A DNA stretch of 64,000 nt from positions 1,415,663 through 1,479,662 of the forward strand of contig NZ_LMLB01000001.1 of the NCBI RefSeq assembly GCF_001421785.1, in the 5' to 3' direction. This stretch comes from Sphingomonas sp. Leaf33. Lineage in GTDB: Bacteria > Pseudomonadota > Alphaproteobacteria > Sphingomonadales > Sphingomonadaceae. The first letter of the stretch is position 1. The number at the start of each line of letters is the position of its first letter. Position numbers and translations under genes: made by a program. Shown in pieces: positions 8,840 through 16,657 of this stretch. The notes under the pieces were generated by a model. It saw nothing but the letters and a program-made list of their open reading frames with translations, was not told where the DNA came from and did not search any database.

Positions 8840-9022
8840 TCAGCGCAGCTTGGCGATCGACAACCCGTCCGCCTTCGCGCGATCCTTCACCGATTCCTCG
8901 CTGCGAGTGAGCGCCTTGGCGATCGCTTTCAGCGCCATGCCTTTTTTCGCCAGCGTGTGGAGCTTTTGAAGCTCCGCTGCGGTCCACGGCTGCTTGTGCC
9001 GCTCGAATACGTCCTTAGCCAT
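8840..9022 (-). CDS. Small helix-turn-helix-like protein, 60 residues
   Basis: A short basic protein starting MAKDVFERHKQPW. Residues 13-57 resemble a SANT/Myb or sigma-region-4-like three-helix fold: PWTAAELQKLHTLAKKG, then AIAKALTRSEESVKDRA as a likely recognition helix. The ATG at 9022 lies inside the 3' end of the MAPEG gene (ATGGCTAA, 8-base overlap), so the two genes are probably co-translated. A nucleic-acid-binding role is inferred from the fold pattern; I do not recognise a named family. Confidence 0.7.
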   Translation of the reverse strand: MAKDVFERHKQPWTAAELQKLHTLAKKGMALKAIAKALTRSEESVKDRAKADGLSIAKLR

Positions 9023-9446
9023 GGAAGACAGCCATAGCGGCATGGAGCGTCAGCGCCATCAGGCACAGCGTCGAGGCGACGAACAGGTAAAAGCGTACGC
9101 CGACCTTGTTGACCGTCGCCTGGAAGAGCGAATGGACGATCCGCAAGGCCACATAGCCCCACGCGAGCCACGCATTGAAACCGTTGCCGGTGCCCGTCAG
9201 CGCGATGACGATCGCCACCGCGTAGAAGATCGTCGGTTGCTCCATCAGGTGGTTGTAATTGTGCGCCGGCCAGTTCGCCTTTGGCGGCAGCACGCGATCG
9301 GCGTCCCCGGTCTTGCTGCCGGTCAGCTTGCCGATGTCGATTCCCGCGGCCTTCAGCGCGGGCAGGCGGATGGCGAGCATCCAGGCCCACATGACCAGCG
9401 TCCAGGCGATAAGGACGACGACGGGTTTCAGAATATCCTGATGCAT
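9015..9446 (-). CDS. MAPEG family membrane protein
   Basis: A 143-residue protein with four hydrophobic helices: near residues 8-27, 68-88, 94-112 and 118-140. The motif NYNHLMEQPTIFYAVAIV and the later RIVHSLFQ and N-x3-R pattern match the MAPEG family (microsomal glutathione transferase/leukotriene C4 synthase-like). The role in bacteria is uncertain; glutathione-dependent detoxification is possible. The ATG at 9446 is preceded by GGGGGGAGG, which sits in the stem of a perfect hairpin. It overlaps the downstream HTH-like gene. Confidence 0.85.
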   Translation of the reverse strand: MHQDILKPVVVLIAWTLVMWAWMLAIRLPALKAAGIDIGKLTGSKTGDADRVLPPKANWPAHNYNHLMEQPTIFYAVAIVIALTGTGNGFNAWLAWGYVALRIVHSLFQATVNKVGVRFYLFVASTLCLMALTLHAAMAVFHG

Positions 9447-9451
9447 CAAAA

Positions 9452-9482
9452 AGCCTCCCCCCGGATGGTTCGGGGGGAGGCT
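9452..9482 (-). terminator. Perfect hairpin with T-run that also carries the MAPEG ribosome-binding site
   Basis: AGCCTCCCCCCG and CGGGGGGAGGCT form a perfect 12-bp stem with a 7-base loop. On the minus strand the stem is followed by TTTTTG and then the MAPEG ATG. It looks like an intrinsic terminator for the upstream deoxyhypusine-synthase-like transcript, and its 3' arm contains the GGGGGGAGG used as Shine-Dalgarno by the next gene. Confidence 0.75.
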
Positions 9483-9604
9483 GCATCAATTGGTTGCCGT
9501 GTGCAACCGGAGGCAGTCACGGGAGTAAATTCCGTGAGCCTGCCCCGGCGAAGGCCGGGGTCGAACGCGGGCCGTGGCCCGCACCGGCCGGCCTATCGCG
9601 GTCT

Positions 9605-9628
9605 CACGACTAGCTTGCGCTAGTCGTG
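9605..9628 (-). terminator. Perfect hairpin just after the deoxyhypusine-synthase-like gene
   Basis: CACGACTAGC and GCTAGTCGTG form a perfect 10-bp stem with the loop TTGC, seven bases beyond the stop codon of the minus-strand gene. There is no T-run, so it may protect the 3' end or assist termination. Two further GC-rich hairpins lie at about 9543-9585. Confidence 0.5.
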
Positions 9629-9634
9629 TGCCGC

Positions 9635-10714
9635 TCAGGCGAACAGCTTCGCCCAACCCCGCTTCGCCCGGTCCTTCCAGTGCCCGCGGTGGTAGGCGTC
9701 CGACGCCAGCAGCGGCATGACCGAGCCGGCTTCGGCGAACACCATCTGCTCGATGCCCGTGTTCACCTTGCCCCACGACGCCGCTTCCTGCAGCGTCGAG
9801 GACGAACACGCCCCGTCACGTACGTCGGCGACGGTGATCTGCACCGCATACTTGTGCACCTCGACGTCCTCGTGGCCCAGGATCTCGGCGCAGACGACGG
9901 TGTCCTGGATGAAGTTCTTCGGCACACCGCCGCCGATCATCAGCAGGCCGGTGGTGCCCGCCTGGATCTTGATTTCCGTCAGCTCGCGGAAGTCGGCGAT
10001 CGCGTCGAGCACCATGTACGGCTGGCCCGCCTTGGCGCGATCGACCTGATGCTTGACCAGGCCGAAGCCCGCGGACGAGTCCACGAACGCCGGGCAGAAG
10101 ATCGGCACGTCATGCTCGTAGGCGAGCTTGACGAGGCTGTTGTCCTTCTTGCCGTGCTCGACGAGGTACTTGCCCATCTCGCGGATGAACGCGCGGCTCG
10201 AATAGGGCTTGGCTTCCAGCGTCTCGGCGATCTCGAAGATCGTGTGGTCGACGTTCTGGAGCGCTTCCTCGTCGATATACGTGTCGTAGATACGGTCGAT
10301 GTAGAGCGAGCGCAGCGTGTCGTCGTCAGGAATTTCAAGCGCCTGGTAGTGCTTGTGGCCAAGGCCTTCGAAGAAATCCATGTCGACGATGGTCGCGCCG
10401 GTGGCGACGATCAGGTCGACCATGTTGTTGCGGACGAGTTCGGCATAGAGGTCCATGCAGCCGCCCGCGCTGGTCGATCCGGCGATGACCAGACAGACCG
10501 TGCAGTCCTTGTCGGCCAACATGTCGTTGTAGATCTTGGTCGCGCGGCCCAAGTCGCGGCTGGTGAAGCTCATGTCCGCCATCGCATCGACGATCGGGCG
10601 CGCGTCGAAGCTGGTGATGTCGATGTGCTTGACCTGTTTCGACAGCAGTTCGGCCTTGCGGGTGTCGTTGATCGGCGCGTTGGCCGCCGCGGTCTTGGTC
10701 AGGGTGTCGGTCAT
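9635..10714 (-). CDS. Deoxyhypusine synthase family protein, probably a polyamine-forming enzyme
   Basis: 359 residues, the usual length of the family. The catalytic lysine is kept (Lys316 in EAASWGKV), as are the NAD-binding stretches VIAGSTSAGG, VATGATIVD and MIGGGVPKNFIQD. Bacteria lack eIF5A, the eukaryotic substrate, so bacterial members are thought to use putrescine, agmatine or similar acceptors (homospermidine or bis-guanidino polyamine synthesis). The next gene upstream on the same strand is an ornithine/lysine decarboxylase, which would supply the diamine. Start ATG 10714 has GGGAG seven bases upstream; an in-frame ATG at 10726 is possible. Confidence 0.88.
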   Translation of the reverse strand: MTDTLTKTAAANAPINDTRKAELLSKQVKHIDITSFDARPIVDAMADMSFTSRDLGRATKIYNDMLADKDCTVCLVIAGSTSAGGCMDLYAELVRNNMVDLIVATGATIVDMDFFEGLGHKHYQALEIPDDDTLRSLYIDRIYDTYIDEEALQNVDHTIFEIAETLEAKPYSSRAFIREMGKYLVEHGKKDNSLVKLAYEHDVPIFCPAFVDSSAGFGLVKHQVDRAKAGQPYMVLDAIADFRELTEIKIQAGTTGLLMIGGGVPKNFIQDTVVCAEILGHEDVEVHKYAVQITVADVRDGACSSSTLQEAASWGKVNTGIEQMVFAEAGSVMPLLASDAYHRGHWKDRAKRGWAKLFA

Positions 10715-10772
10715 GGGAACTCCCATAGTCTTGGCCGGCGTCGTTATGAGGGGACGCGGAAACCCGTTTGGC

Positions 10773-10798
10773 TGGCGAGGCTTGTTTCCAAGCCTCGC
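10773..10798 (-). terminator. Perfect 11-bp hairpin between the decarboxylase and synthase genes
   Basis: GGCGAGGCTTG and CAAGCCTCGCC pair perfectly around the loop TTTC. No T-run follows on either strand, so it may be a processing or stabilising hairpin and not a strong terminator. Confidence 0.45.
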
Positions 10799-10824
10799 CG
10801 CCGAATTGTTCTGACGATTGCGCG

Positions 10825-12054
10825 TTACAGCGTGACGACGTTCGACGCGACCGTGCGCTCCACCTCGACATACAGCGACGCCATCGGCTCGTCCGCCACG
10901 GCCACCGTCTGGTCCGACCCGAAGCCGTTGAACGCGGTGCGCATGGCCGAGCCGTACGCGCCGAGCATGCCGACCTCGATATAGTCGCCCGCGCGGATGT
11001 CCGCCGGCAGCAGGAACGGGCCGGTCATGTGGTCCAGATCGTCGCAGGTCGGGCCATAGAAGCTGAACGGCATGTCTCGGGCGTTGCTGTCCGGTTCGCG
11101 CAGCAGGCGGACCGGGAAGCGCCAGCCGATGTGCGCGGCGTCGAACAGCGCGCCATATGCGCCGTCGTTGATGTACAGTTCGTCGCCGCGGCGCTTTTCG
11201 ACGCGCACGATGATCGAGCTGTATTCGGCACACAGCGCACGGCCGGGTTCAGCCCACAGTTCGGCCGAATAGCTGATCGGCAGCGATTCGAACGCGCGAT
11301 GGATGGTCTCGAAATACCGCTCCAGCGCGACCGGCTCCATGCCCGGGTAGACGCTGGGGAAGCCGCCGCCCACGTCGATCACGTCGACCGTCACCGCCGC
11401 TTCGACGATGGCCGCGCGGACGCGCTCCATCGCCTGGGCATAGGCGTCCGGCGACATCGCCTGCGAGCCCACGTGGAAGCAGATGCCGAGCGCGTCGGCC
11501 GCCTGGCGGGCAGCGAACAGCAGCGCCTTCGCCTCGTCCGGCATGACACCGAACTTCGACGCGAGGCTGAGCTTCGACAGGTCCGACGACACGCGGATGC
11601 GGACGCACAGGGTAAGATCGGCCGCAGCCACGCCGTCCCGCGAGGTGGCCTCGACGATCTTGTCGAGCTCTTCCATCGAATCGAGCGAGAAGACGCGGAC
11701 GCCGTGCTCGAAATAGGCCTGATGGATCGCTTCCTCGGCCTTGACCGGGTGCATGAAGCACAGGGTCGCGTCCGGCAGCGTCCGGGCGACCAGCCGCACC
11801 TCACCCAGCGACGCGACGTCGTAATGGGTGATGCCGCTGTCCCACAGGATCTGGAGCAGGTCGGGGGAAGGGTTCGCCTTTACCGCATACATCGACCGGC
11901 CCGGGAACTTCTCGACGAAGAAGCGGGCGGCACGGGCAGCGGCATGCGGACGCACGAGCGTGACCGGTTGGACCGGCTTGCCCTTTGCAATCTCGTTGGC
12001 GTTCGGAACGAGGGTCGGGGCGGCTAGCCCCAGCGCGCGATTTTCCTGGTGCAA
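10825..12054 (-). CDS. Type III PLP-dependent decarboxylase (ornithine/lysine decarboxylase, alanine-racemase fold)
   Basis: About 409 residues. The PLP lysine is Lys59 in MYAVKANPSP, the glycine-rich phosphate loop is VIDVGGGFPSVYPG, and the C-terminal catalytic Cys is in FYGPTCDDLD. It would make putrescine or cadaverine, feeding the neighbouring deoxyhypusine-synthase-like enzyme. No ATG fits the family N-terminus; I place the start at TTG 12054, because GGAGG lies nine bases upstream and the sequence then reads M-HQENR. The long open frame further upstream is not expected to be translated. Confidence 0.9.
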   Translation of the reverse strand: MHQENRALGLAAPTLVPNANEIAKGKPVQPVTLVRPHAAARAARFFVEKFPGRSMYAVKANPSPDLLQILWDSGITHYDVASLGEVRLVARTLPDATLCFMHPVKAEEAIHQAYFEHGVRVFSLDSMEELDKIVEATSRDGVAAADLTLCVRIRVSSDLSKLSLASKFGVMPDEAKALLFAARQAADALGICFHVGSQAMSPDAYAQAMERVRAAIVEAAVTVDVIDVGGGFPSVYPGMEPVALERYFETIHRAFESLPISYSAELWAEPGRALCAEYSSIIVRVEKRRGDELYINDGAYGALFDAAHIGWRFPVRLLREPDSNARDMPFSFYGPTCDDLDHMTGPFLLPADIRAGDYIEVGMLGAYGSAMRTAFNGFGSDQTVAVADEPMASLYVEVERTVASNVVTL

Positions 12055-12217
12055 CTCAAGGGACCTCCAATGCCAGGACTTCTGGTCCCGGACTTTCAGT
12101 GACGAAAACACTGCCTTGCGGTGGAAGTCCCATGGGGCAGCGGAGGCGGGCAAATAGGGTCGTCTAACGGCTGTGTAAAGTGTTTCGTTGCGTGGCATTT
12201 TCCGGCAGGGATGAAGC

Positions 12218-13186
12218 GTGACGATCGTGCGACAACCCACCCGCGCCGGCGTGCGCGATGCCGCGGCCAAGATGGCCGAGCTGCTGCCCCCGACACCGCT
12301 GCTGCGCGCCGACATCCGGGGCGTGGAACTGGCCTTCAAGGCCGAGTCGCTGCAACCGATCGGGGCGTTCAAGATTCGCGGCGCTTGGCACCGGCTGACC
12401 GCGGTGGACGAGGAGTCGCGGCGACGGGGCGTCGTCGCCTTTTCGTCCGGCAATCATGCGCAGGGCGTCGCCTGGGCTGCGCGCGAATTGGGCATGCCCG
12501 CGGTCATCGTGATGCCTGACGACGCGCCGAAGGTGAAGCGCGACTCGACGCTGGCGCTCGGCGCCGAGGTCGTCGGCTGCAACCGTTTTACCGACAGCCG
12601 CGAAAAGATCGCCGCGCATCTGGCCCACGCGCGCGGCGCGGTGCTGGTGCCCAGTTTCGATGACGCCTGGGTGATCGAGGGGCAGGGCAGCGCCGGAATC
12701 GAGGCGGAGGATCAGTTCGACGAGATCGACTGGGGCCCGGTCGAGCATGTCGTCAGCCCATGCGGCGGTGGCGGCCTGTCGGCGGGCCTCGCGCTTGCCC
12801 TGCCCGAAGCGACGATCACCGTCGTCGAACCCGAGGGCTGGGACGACATGCGCCGCAGCCTGGAGGCGGGCTGGATCGAGGAAGTGCCCGCCGACGCGCC
12901 GTTCACGTCGTGCGATTCGCTTCAGACGAGGCGGGTGTCGCCGCTGACCTTCGACGTGCTGTCCCGCCGCGGCGCGACCGGCGTGGCGGTTACCGAAGCC
13001 GAAATCCGCACAGCGCAGCGCTGGGCGGCGGCGAAGCTGCGGCTGGTCGTCGAACCGGGCGGCGCGGTGGCCATTGCCGCGCTGCTGGCGGGCAGGGTCG
13101 AGCCGCGGGAGAACATGCTGGTGCTGGTGTCGGGCGGGAATGCCGACCCGGCGGCCTATGCGGCGGTGCTGAGCGGGACGGACTAG
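12218..13186 (+). CDS. Threonine/serine dehydratase-like PLP enzyme (fold type II)
   Basis: 322 residues. The PLP lysine lies in IGAFKIRGA near residue 50, followed by the family motif FSSGNHAQGVAWAA and the glycine loop SPCGGGGLSAG. This length without a C-terminal ACT domain fits catabolic threonine dehydratase or serine racemase-like proteins, removing ammonia from Thr or Ser. The start is GTG 12218. The 163 bases between it and the divergent decarboxylase show no clear motif. The exact substrate cannot be read from the sequence. Confidence 0.88.
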   Translation: MTIVRQPTRAGVRDAAAKMAELLPPTPLLRADIRGVELAFKAESLQPIGAFKIRGAWHRLTAVDEESRRRGVVAFSSGNHAQGVAWAARELGMPAVIVMPDDAPKVKRDSTLALGAEVVGCNRFTDSREKIAAHLAHARGAVLVPSFDDAWVIEGQGSAGIEAEDQFDEIDWGPVEHVVSPCGGGGLSAGLALALPEATITVVEPEGWDDMRRSLEAGWIEEVPADAPFTSCDSLQTRRVSPLTFDVLSRRGATGVAVTEAEIRTAQRWAAAKLRLVVEPGGAVAIAALLAGRVEPRENMLVLVSGGNADPAAYAAVLSGTD

Positions 13187-13193
13187 GCTGGCC

Positions 13194-13272
13194 GGTGCTC
13201 CCGCGGAGGCGGGAGCCCAGGGTTTTCGAGCGACATCCTTTGCGGCTCTAGGCTCCCGCCTGCGCGGGCGCA
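13194..13272. repeat. Inverted pair of GGCGGGAGCC-type palindromic units
   Basis: GTGCTCCCGCGGAGGCGGGA begins the left unit; the right unit TAGGCTCCCGCCTGCGCGGG is a near-perfect inverted copy about 30 bases on. Each unit is itself a small hairpin. It follows directly after the dehydratase stop. Confidence 0.75.
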
Positions 13273-13298
13273 CGGAAGGCTCACGATCGCTATCAGTC

Positions 13299-13392
13299 GT
13301 CATCCCCGCGAAGGCGGGGATACATTCTGGCTGACCTGTCGATAGAGCCGATTGACCAGCGACTATTGATCCCTACCTTCGCGGGGATGACG
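13299..13392. repeat. Inverted pair of GTCATCCCCGC-type palindromic units
   Basis: GTCATCCCCGCGAAGGCGGG and the inverted copy ACCTTCGCGGGGATGAC flank about 50 bases without other signals. This repeat type is common between genes of sphingomonads. With the preceding unit it fills most of the gap before the ferredoxin reductase stop. Confidence 0.75.
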
Positions 13393-13422
13393 GTGGTTAG
13401 GGCTAAAAACCGGCCGCCCACG

Positions 13423-14235
13423 TCACCCCACGAACGCCCGCTCGATCACATAGTCCCCCGGGTTCGCATTCGACCCCTCGGTGAAGCCCAACCCGTCGAG
13501 CATCGCGGCGGTGTCGCGGATCATCGCCATGCTCCCGCACAGCATCACGCGGTCGGTCGCCGGATCGAGCTTCGCCTCGCCCGGGATACCGTCGAACAGC
13601 GACCCGTCCTCGATCATCGTGCCGATGCGCTTCTGGACGGAAAAGTCCTCGCGCGTCACGGTCGGCACATAATAGAGCTGCGCCTGGGCCTGCTCCTCGA
13701 CCAGCGGATCGCCTGTCAGCTTCGACTCGAGCACGTCGCGGTAGGCAAGGTCGCTCACGCGCCGCACCGAATGGACGACGACGATCTGTTCGAACATCTC
13801 GTACACGTCCGGATCGCGGATCAGGCTGAGGAACGGGGCGAGGCCCGTGCCGGTCGCCAGCAGGAACAATCGCTTGCCCGGCGTCAGCGCGTCGGTGACC
13901 AGCGTGCCGGTCGGCTTGCGGCCGAGGTAGATCTGATCACCGACCTGCACCTGTTGCAGGCGCGACGTAAGCGGGCCGTCGGCGACCTTGATCGATAGGA
14001 AGTCCAGTTCCTCGTCCCAAGACGGCGACGCCACCGAATAGGCGCGCAGCAAAGGGCGGTTGTCGCCCTGCAGGCCGATCATCACGAATTCGCCCGACCG
14101 GAAGCGGAAGCTTGCGGGCCGCGTGATCGCGAAGCTGAACAGATGCTCGTTCCAGTGATGGACCTTGGTCACCGTCTCGACGGTCAGGGCGGCGGTCGGT
14201 TCAAGCACGGTCGGGGCAGCGATCGAATCGCTCAT
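13423..14235 (-). CDS. fpr: Ferredoxin--NADP reductase
   Basis: A 270-residue flavoprotein of the bacterial FPR type. FAD binding is shown by RAYSVASPSWDEELDF (RxYS motif), NADP binding by LLATGTGLAPFLSLI, and the end MLCGSMAMIRDTAAMLDGLGF is typical. It moves electrons between NADPH and ferredoxin or flavodoxin, useful in oxidative stress and Fe-S assembly; a 2Fe-2S ferredoxin and two cysteine desulfurases lie 3 kb away. It ends in AFVG with no extension. The start ATG at 14235 is the only good candidate. Confidence 0.92.
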   Translation of the reverse strand: MSDSIAAPTVLEPTAALTVETVTKVHHWNEHLFSFAITRPASFRFRSGEFVMIGLQGDNRPLLRAYSVASPSWDEELDFLSIKVADGPLTSRLQQVQVGDQIYLGRKPTGTLVTDALTPGKRLFLLATGTGLAPFLSLIRDPDVYEMFEQIVVVHSVRRVSDLAYRDVLESKLTGDPLVEEQAQAQLYYVPTVTREDFSVQKRIGTMIEDGSLFDGIPGEAKLDPATDRVMLCGSMAMIRDTAAMLDGLGFTEGSNANPGDYVIERAFVG

Positions 14236-14368
14236 TGGAATCCATGTCCTTCATGTGGGGCGGCGGGCGTGCCCGCGCGCGAAATCATCGGTCTGTCGGA
14301 ATGCGCGGGCGCCCATAGCAGACAAGCCGCCCCGCGGTCGAGTGTTGCGAGTGAATCGCAAGGATGCG

Positions 14369-14551
14369 ATGGACGGCGCCATGGAGACACTCGCCAAACT
14401 CGCCCCCACCATCACGATGCTCGCCGTCTTCGCGCTGGTCTTCGGCGGAATCCGCCTGGTGCGTGCCGGAGACGACAGCCGGACGAAGGGCGTGCTGATG
14501 CTCGTCTGTGCGGCGGTGCTGGTCGGGAACGTGCTCATCTGGACGCTGTGA
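14369..14551 (+). CDS. Small two-helix membrane protein, 60 residues
   Basis: MDGAMETLAKL is followed by two hydrophobic helices (ITMLAVFALVFGGIRLV and GVLMLVCAAVLVGNVLIW) joined by a short charged loop RAGDDSRTK. AAGGA lies just upstream of ATG 14369. Longer in-frame starts would run into the upstream region of the reductase gene and read poorly. No named family is recognised. Confidence 0.75.
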   Translation: MDGAMETLAKLAPTITMLAVFALVFGGIRLVRAGDDSRTKGVLMLVCAAVLVGNVLIWTL

Positions 14552-14628
14552 GGCGCTACGTCCGGTAGGCGCCGATTGCGAAGGCAGAATGGGTTCATGC
14601 GGAGCAAGGTGAGCTTGTTGACCCCACC

Positions 14629-14661
14629 CCGCTCGCCCTGAGCGTGTCGAAGGGCCGCTCT
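14629..14661. repeat. Single unit of the dispersed palindromic repeat
   Basis: CGCTCGCCCTGAGCGTGTCG AAGGG is one half-unit of the repeat family seen at 1976. No inverted partner is seen nearby, so this copy looks solitary or degraded. Confidence 0.65.
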
Positions 14662-14754
14662 TCTTCCGCCAGGCTTGGGGCGGGCATCGGCAAAGCCGAT
14701 GCCGTCGGTCGGTGCGCTGCACCGCCGGCCGTGCTTGGCGCCGCGACGCGGATT

Positions 14755-14783
14755 AGCTTGGCGCTAACCCGCTGCGCCAAGCT
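14755..14783 (-). terminator. Hairpin at the 3' end of the alpha/beta hydrolase gene
   Basis: AGCTTGGCGC and GCGCCAAGCT form a perfect 10-bp stem with a nine-base loop, touching the minus-strand stop codon. No T-run follows on the minus strand, so termination strength is uncertain. Confidence 0.45.
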
Positions 14784-15439
14784 CATTTTATGGGCGAATT
14801 GGGATCGAGGCGCATGTCGAGGTACCGATCCACGCTGCCCATCAGCTGATCCATCTCATGCTCGAAGAAATGGTTCGCGCCGGGGATCGTGTCGTGGTGG
14901 ATGGTGATGTGCTTCTGCGTGCGCAGCTTGTCGACCAGCTTCTGCACCGCGATCGGGGTCACGACCTCGTCCGCTTCGCCCTGGATGATGATGCCGCTCG
15001 ACGGGCAGGGCGCCAGGAAGGTGAAGTCGAACATGTTGGCGGGCGGCGCGACCGAGATGAAGCCGCGGATTTCCGGGCGGCGCATCAGCAGCTGCATGCC
15101 GATCCACGCGCCGAAGCCGAAGCCCGCGACCCAGGTCGTCGATGCCTCGGGATGGAAGCTTTGCACCCAGTCCAGCGCGCTGGCGGCATCCGACAGCTCG
15201 CCGACGCCGTTGTCGAACACGCCCTGGCTCTTGCCCACGCCACGGAAATTGAAGCGCAGCGTCGCGAAACCGCGGCGCTGGAACGTCTTGTACAGTTCCT
15301 GCACGATGCGGTTGTTCATCGTGCCGCCCGACATCGGGTGCGGGTGGAGGATCATGGCGACAGGCGCACGCGGGCGGGGGGCGGGGGCGAACCGCCCCTC
15401 CAGGCGACCTTCGGGACCGGGGAAAATGACTTCTGGCAT
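14783..15439 (-). CDS. Alpha/beta hydrolase superfamily protein (COG2945-like)
   Basis: 218 residues with the alpha/beta hydrolase layout: the oxyanion region ILHPHPMSGGTMNN, RFNFRGVGKS, the nucleophile elbow, then a likely acid loop QGEADEVVTP and a His in PGANHFFEH. The elbow reads AGFGFGAW, with Gly where the catalytic Ser of GxSxG is expected, so classical esterase activity may be lost. The divergent cysteine desulfurase gene starts 117 bases away. Fold is clear; activity is not. Confidence 0.85.
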   Translation of the reverse strand: MPEVIFPGPEGRLEGRFAPAPRPRAPVAMILHPHPMSGGTMNNRIVQELYKTFQRRGFATLRFNFRGVGKSQGVFDNGVGELSDAASALDWVQSFHPEASTTWVAGFGFGAWIGMQLLMRRPEIRGFISVAPPANMFDFTFLAPCPSSGIIIQGEADEVVTPIAVQKLVDKLRTQKHITIHHDTIPGANHFFEHEMDQLMGSVDRYLDMRLDPNSPIK

Positions 15440-15556
15440 GATGAGCGGAACCTGCGAGGGAGGCCGGCGCGTTGCAATGGCGCGCGTGGAAAGCGGGCGC
15501 TATATAAGAAGCTGCCACGCGGGCGCAACGAAACTCGACATTCGTAAGGGAGCCCC

Positions 15557-16657
15557 GTGGCCAACCGTCTCTACCTCGATCACGCCGCCACCACCCCGAT
15601 GCTGCCGCAGGCGGCCGAGGCGGTCGTGCGCGGCCTGGCGTGCTGGGCCAATCCGTCGTCCCCGCATGCGGAGGGTCGTGCCGCGCGCGCGATGCTGGAG
15701 AGCGCGCGCAATGTGCTGAAGACAGCCTATCGCTGGCCGGGCGAGCTGATCCTGACCAGCGGGGCGACCGAAGCGATCTGGATGGCCTTGACCCGCGCGC
15801 AGGTCGCCAGCGTCCTGGTCGGTGCGACCGAGCATGAGGCCGTGCTGCGCGCCGCACCCGAGGCGGTGCGCCTGGGCGTCCGGCCCGACGGTATCCTGAA
15901 CCTCGACGCGCTCGCCCGCGAACTCGCCGTCGCGCCAGCGCCTGCGCTGGTCGCGGTGCAATGGGCCAACAGCGAGACGGGCGTCATCCAGCCGATCGCC
16001 GAGATCGCGCAGATCGTCCACGCCGCCGGCGGCCGGCTGTTCGTCGATGCCGCGCAGATGCCGTCGTCGTGGAACGACCACCCGCCGCAGGACGTCGCCG
16101 ACCTGATCGCGATTTCGGGCCACAAGCGCGGCGGCCCGGCCGGCATCGGCGGGCTGCTGGTCCGCGACCTCGCGCTGCTGCTGCCGACCGGCGGGCAGGA
16201 GCGCGGCTATCGCGGCGGGACGGAGAACATGCCGGCCGCGCTGGGGTTCGCCGCCGCGGTGGCGGTAGCGGAAGACCTTGCCGCGATGGTGTCGCTGCGC
16301 GCGCGACTCGATTCGGCGATCGAGGCGCTGGGCGGCGAAGTGGTCGCCGCCCGCGCGCTGCGCGCGCCGCACATCGCGTCCTACCGGATGCCCGGACTGT
16401 CGGCGGCGGCGCAGCTGATCCGCTTCGACCTGGCCGGCATCGCGGTGTCGGCGGGGTCGGCGTGCTCGTCGGGCACGATGCGCCCCAGCCACGTCCTGGC
16501 GCACATGGGCTGGGACGGGGCGGCGGCCAGCGAAGTCGTCCGCGTCAGCTTCGCGCGCACCACGACCCCGGCCGATGTCGAGCGGTTCATCGCCGCCTGG
16601 GCCAGCGTCGCCCGCGACCTGCGCACGCGAGGCGAGCCGGCCGAAGAGCTGCTGTGA
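15557..16657 (+). CDS. Cysteine desulfurase family aminotransferase (class V), first paralogue
   Basis: 366 residues. The start LYLDHAATTPM is the NifS/IscS N-terminus, the PLP lysine is Lys190 in ISGHKRGGP, and the active Cys is Cys303 in AGSACSSG. It would take sulfur from cysteine for Fe-S clusters or thio-modifications. Some spots differ from classical IscS (MPSSWNDHP where IscS has a G-K pattern), so the activity may have shifted. The start is GTG 15557, and the stop overlaps the GTG of the second paralogue (GTGA). Confidence 0.85.
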   Translation: MANRLYLDHAATTPMLPQAAEAVVRGLACWANPSSPHAEGRAARAMLESARNVLKTAYRWPGELILTSGATEAIWMALTRAQVASVLVGATEHEAVLRAAPEAVRLGVRPDGILNLDALARELAVAPAPALVAVQWANSETGVIQPIAEIAQIVHAAGGRLFVDAAQMPSSWNDHPPQDVADLIAISGHKRGGPAGIGGLLVRDLALLLPTGGQERGYRGGTENMPAALGFAAAVAVAEDLAAMVSLRARLDSAIEALGGEVVAARALRAPHIASYRMPGLSAAAQLIRFDLAGIAVSAGSACSSGTMRPSHVLAHMGWDGAAASEVVRVSFARTTTPADVERFIAAWASVARDLRTRGEPAEELL

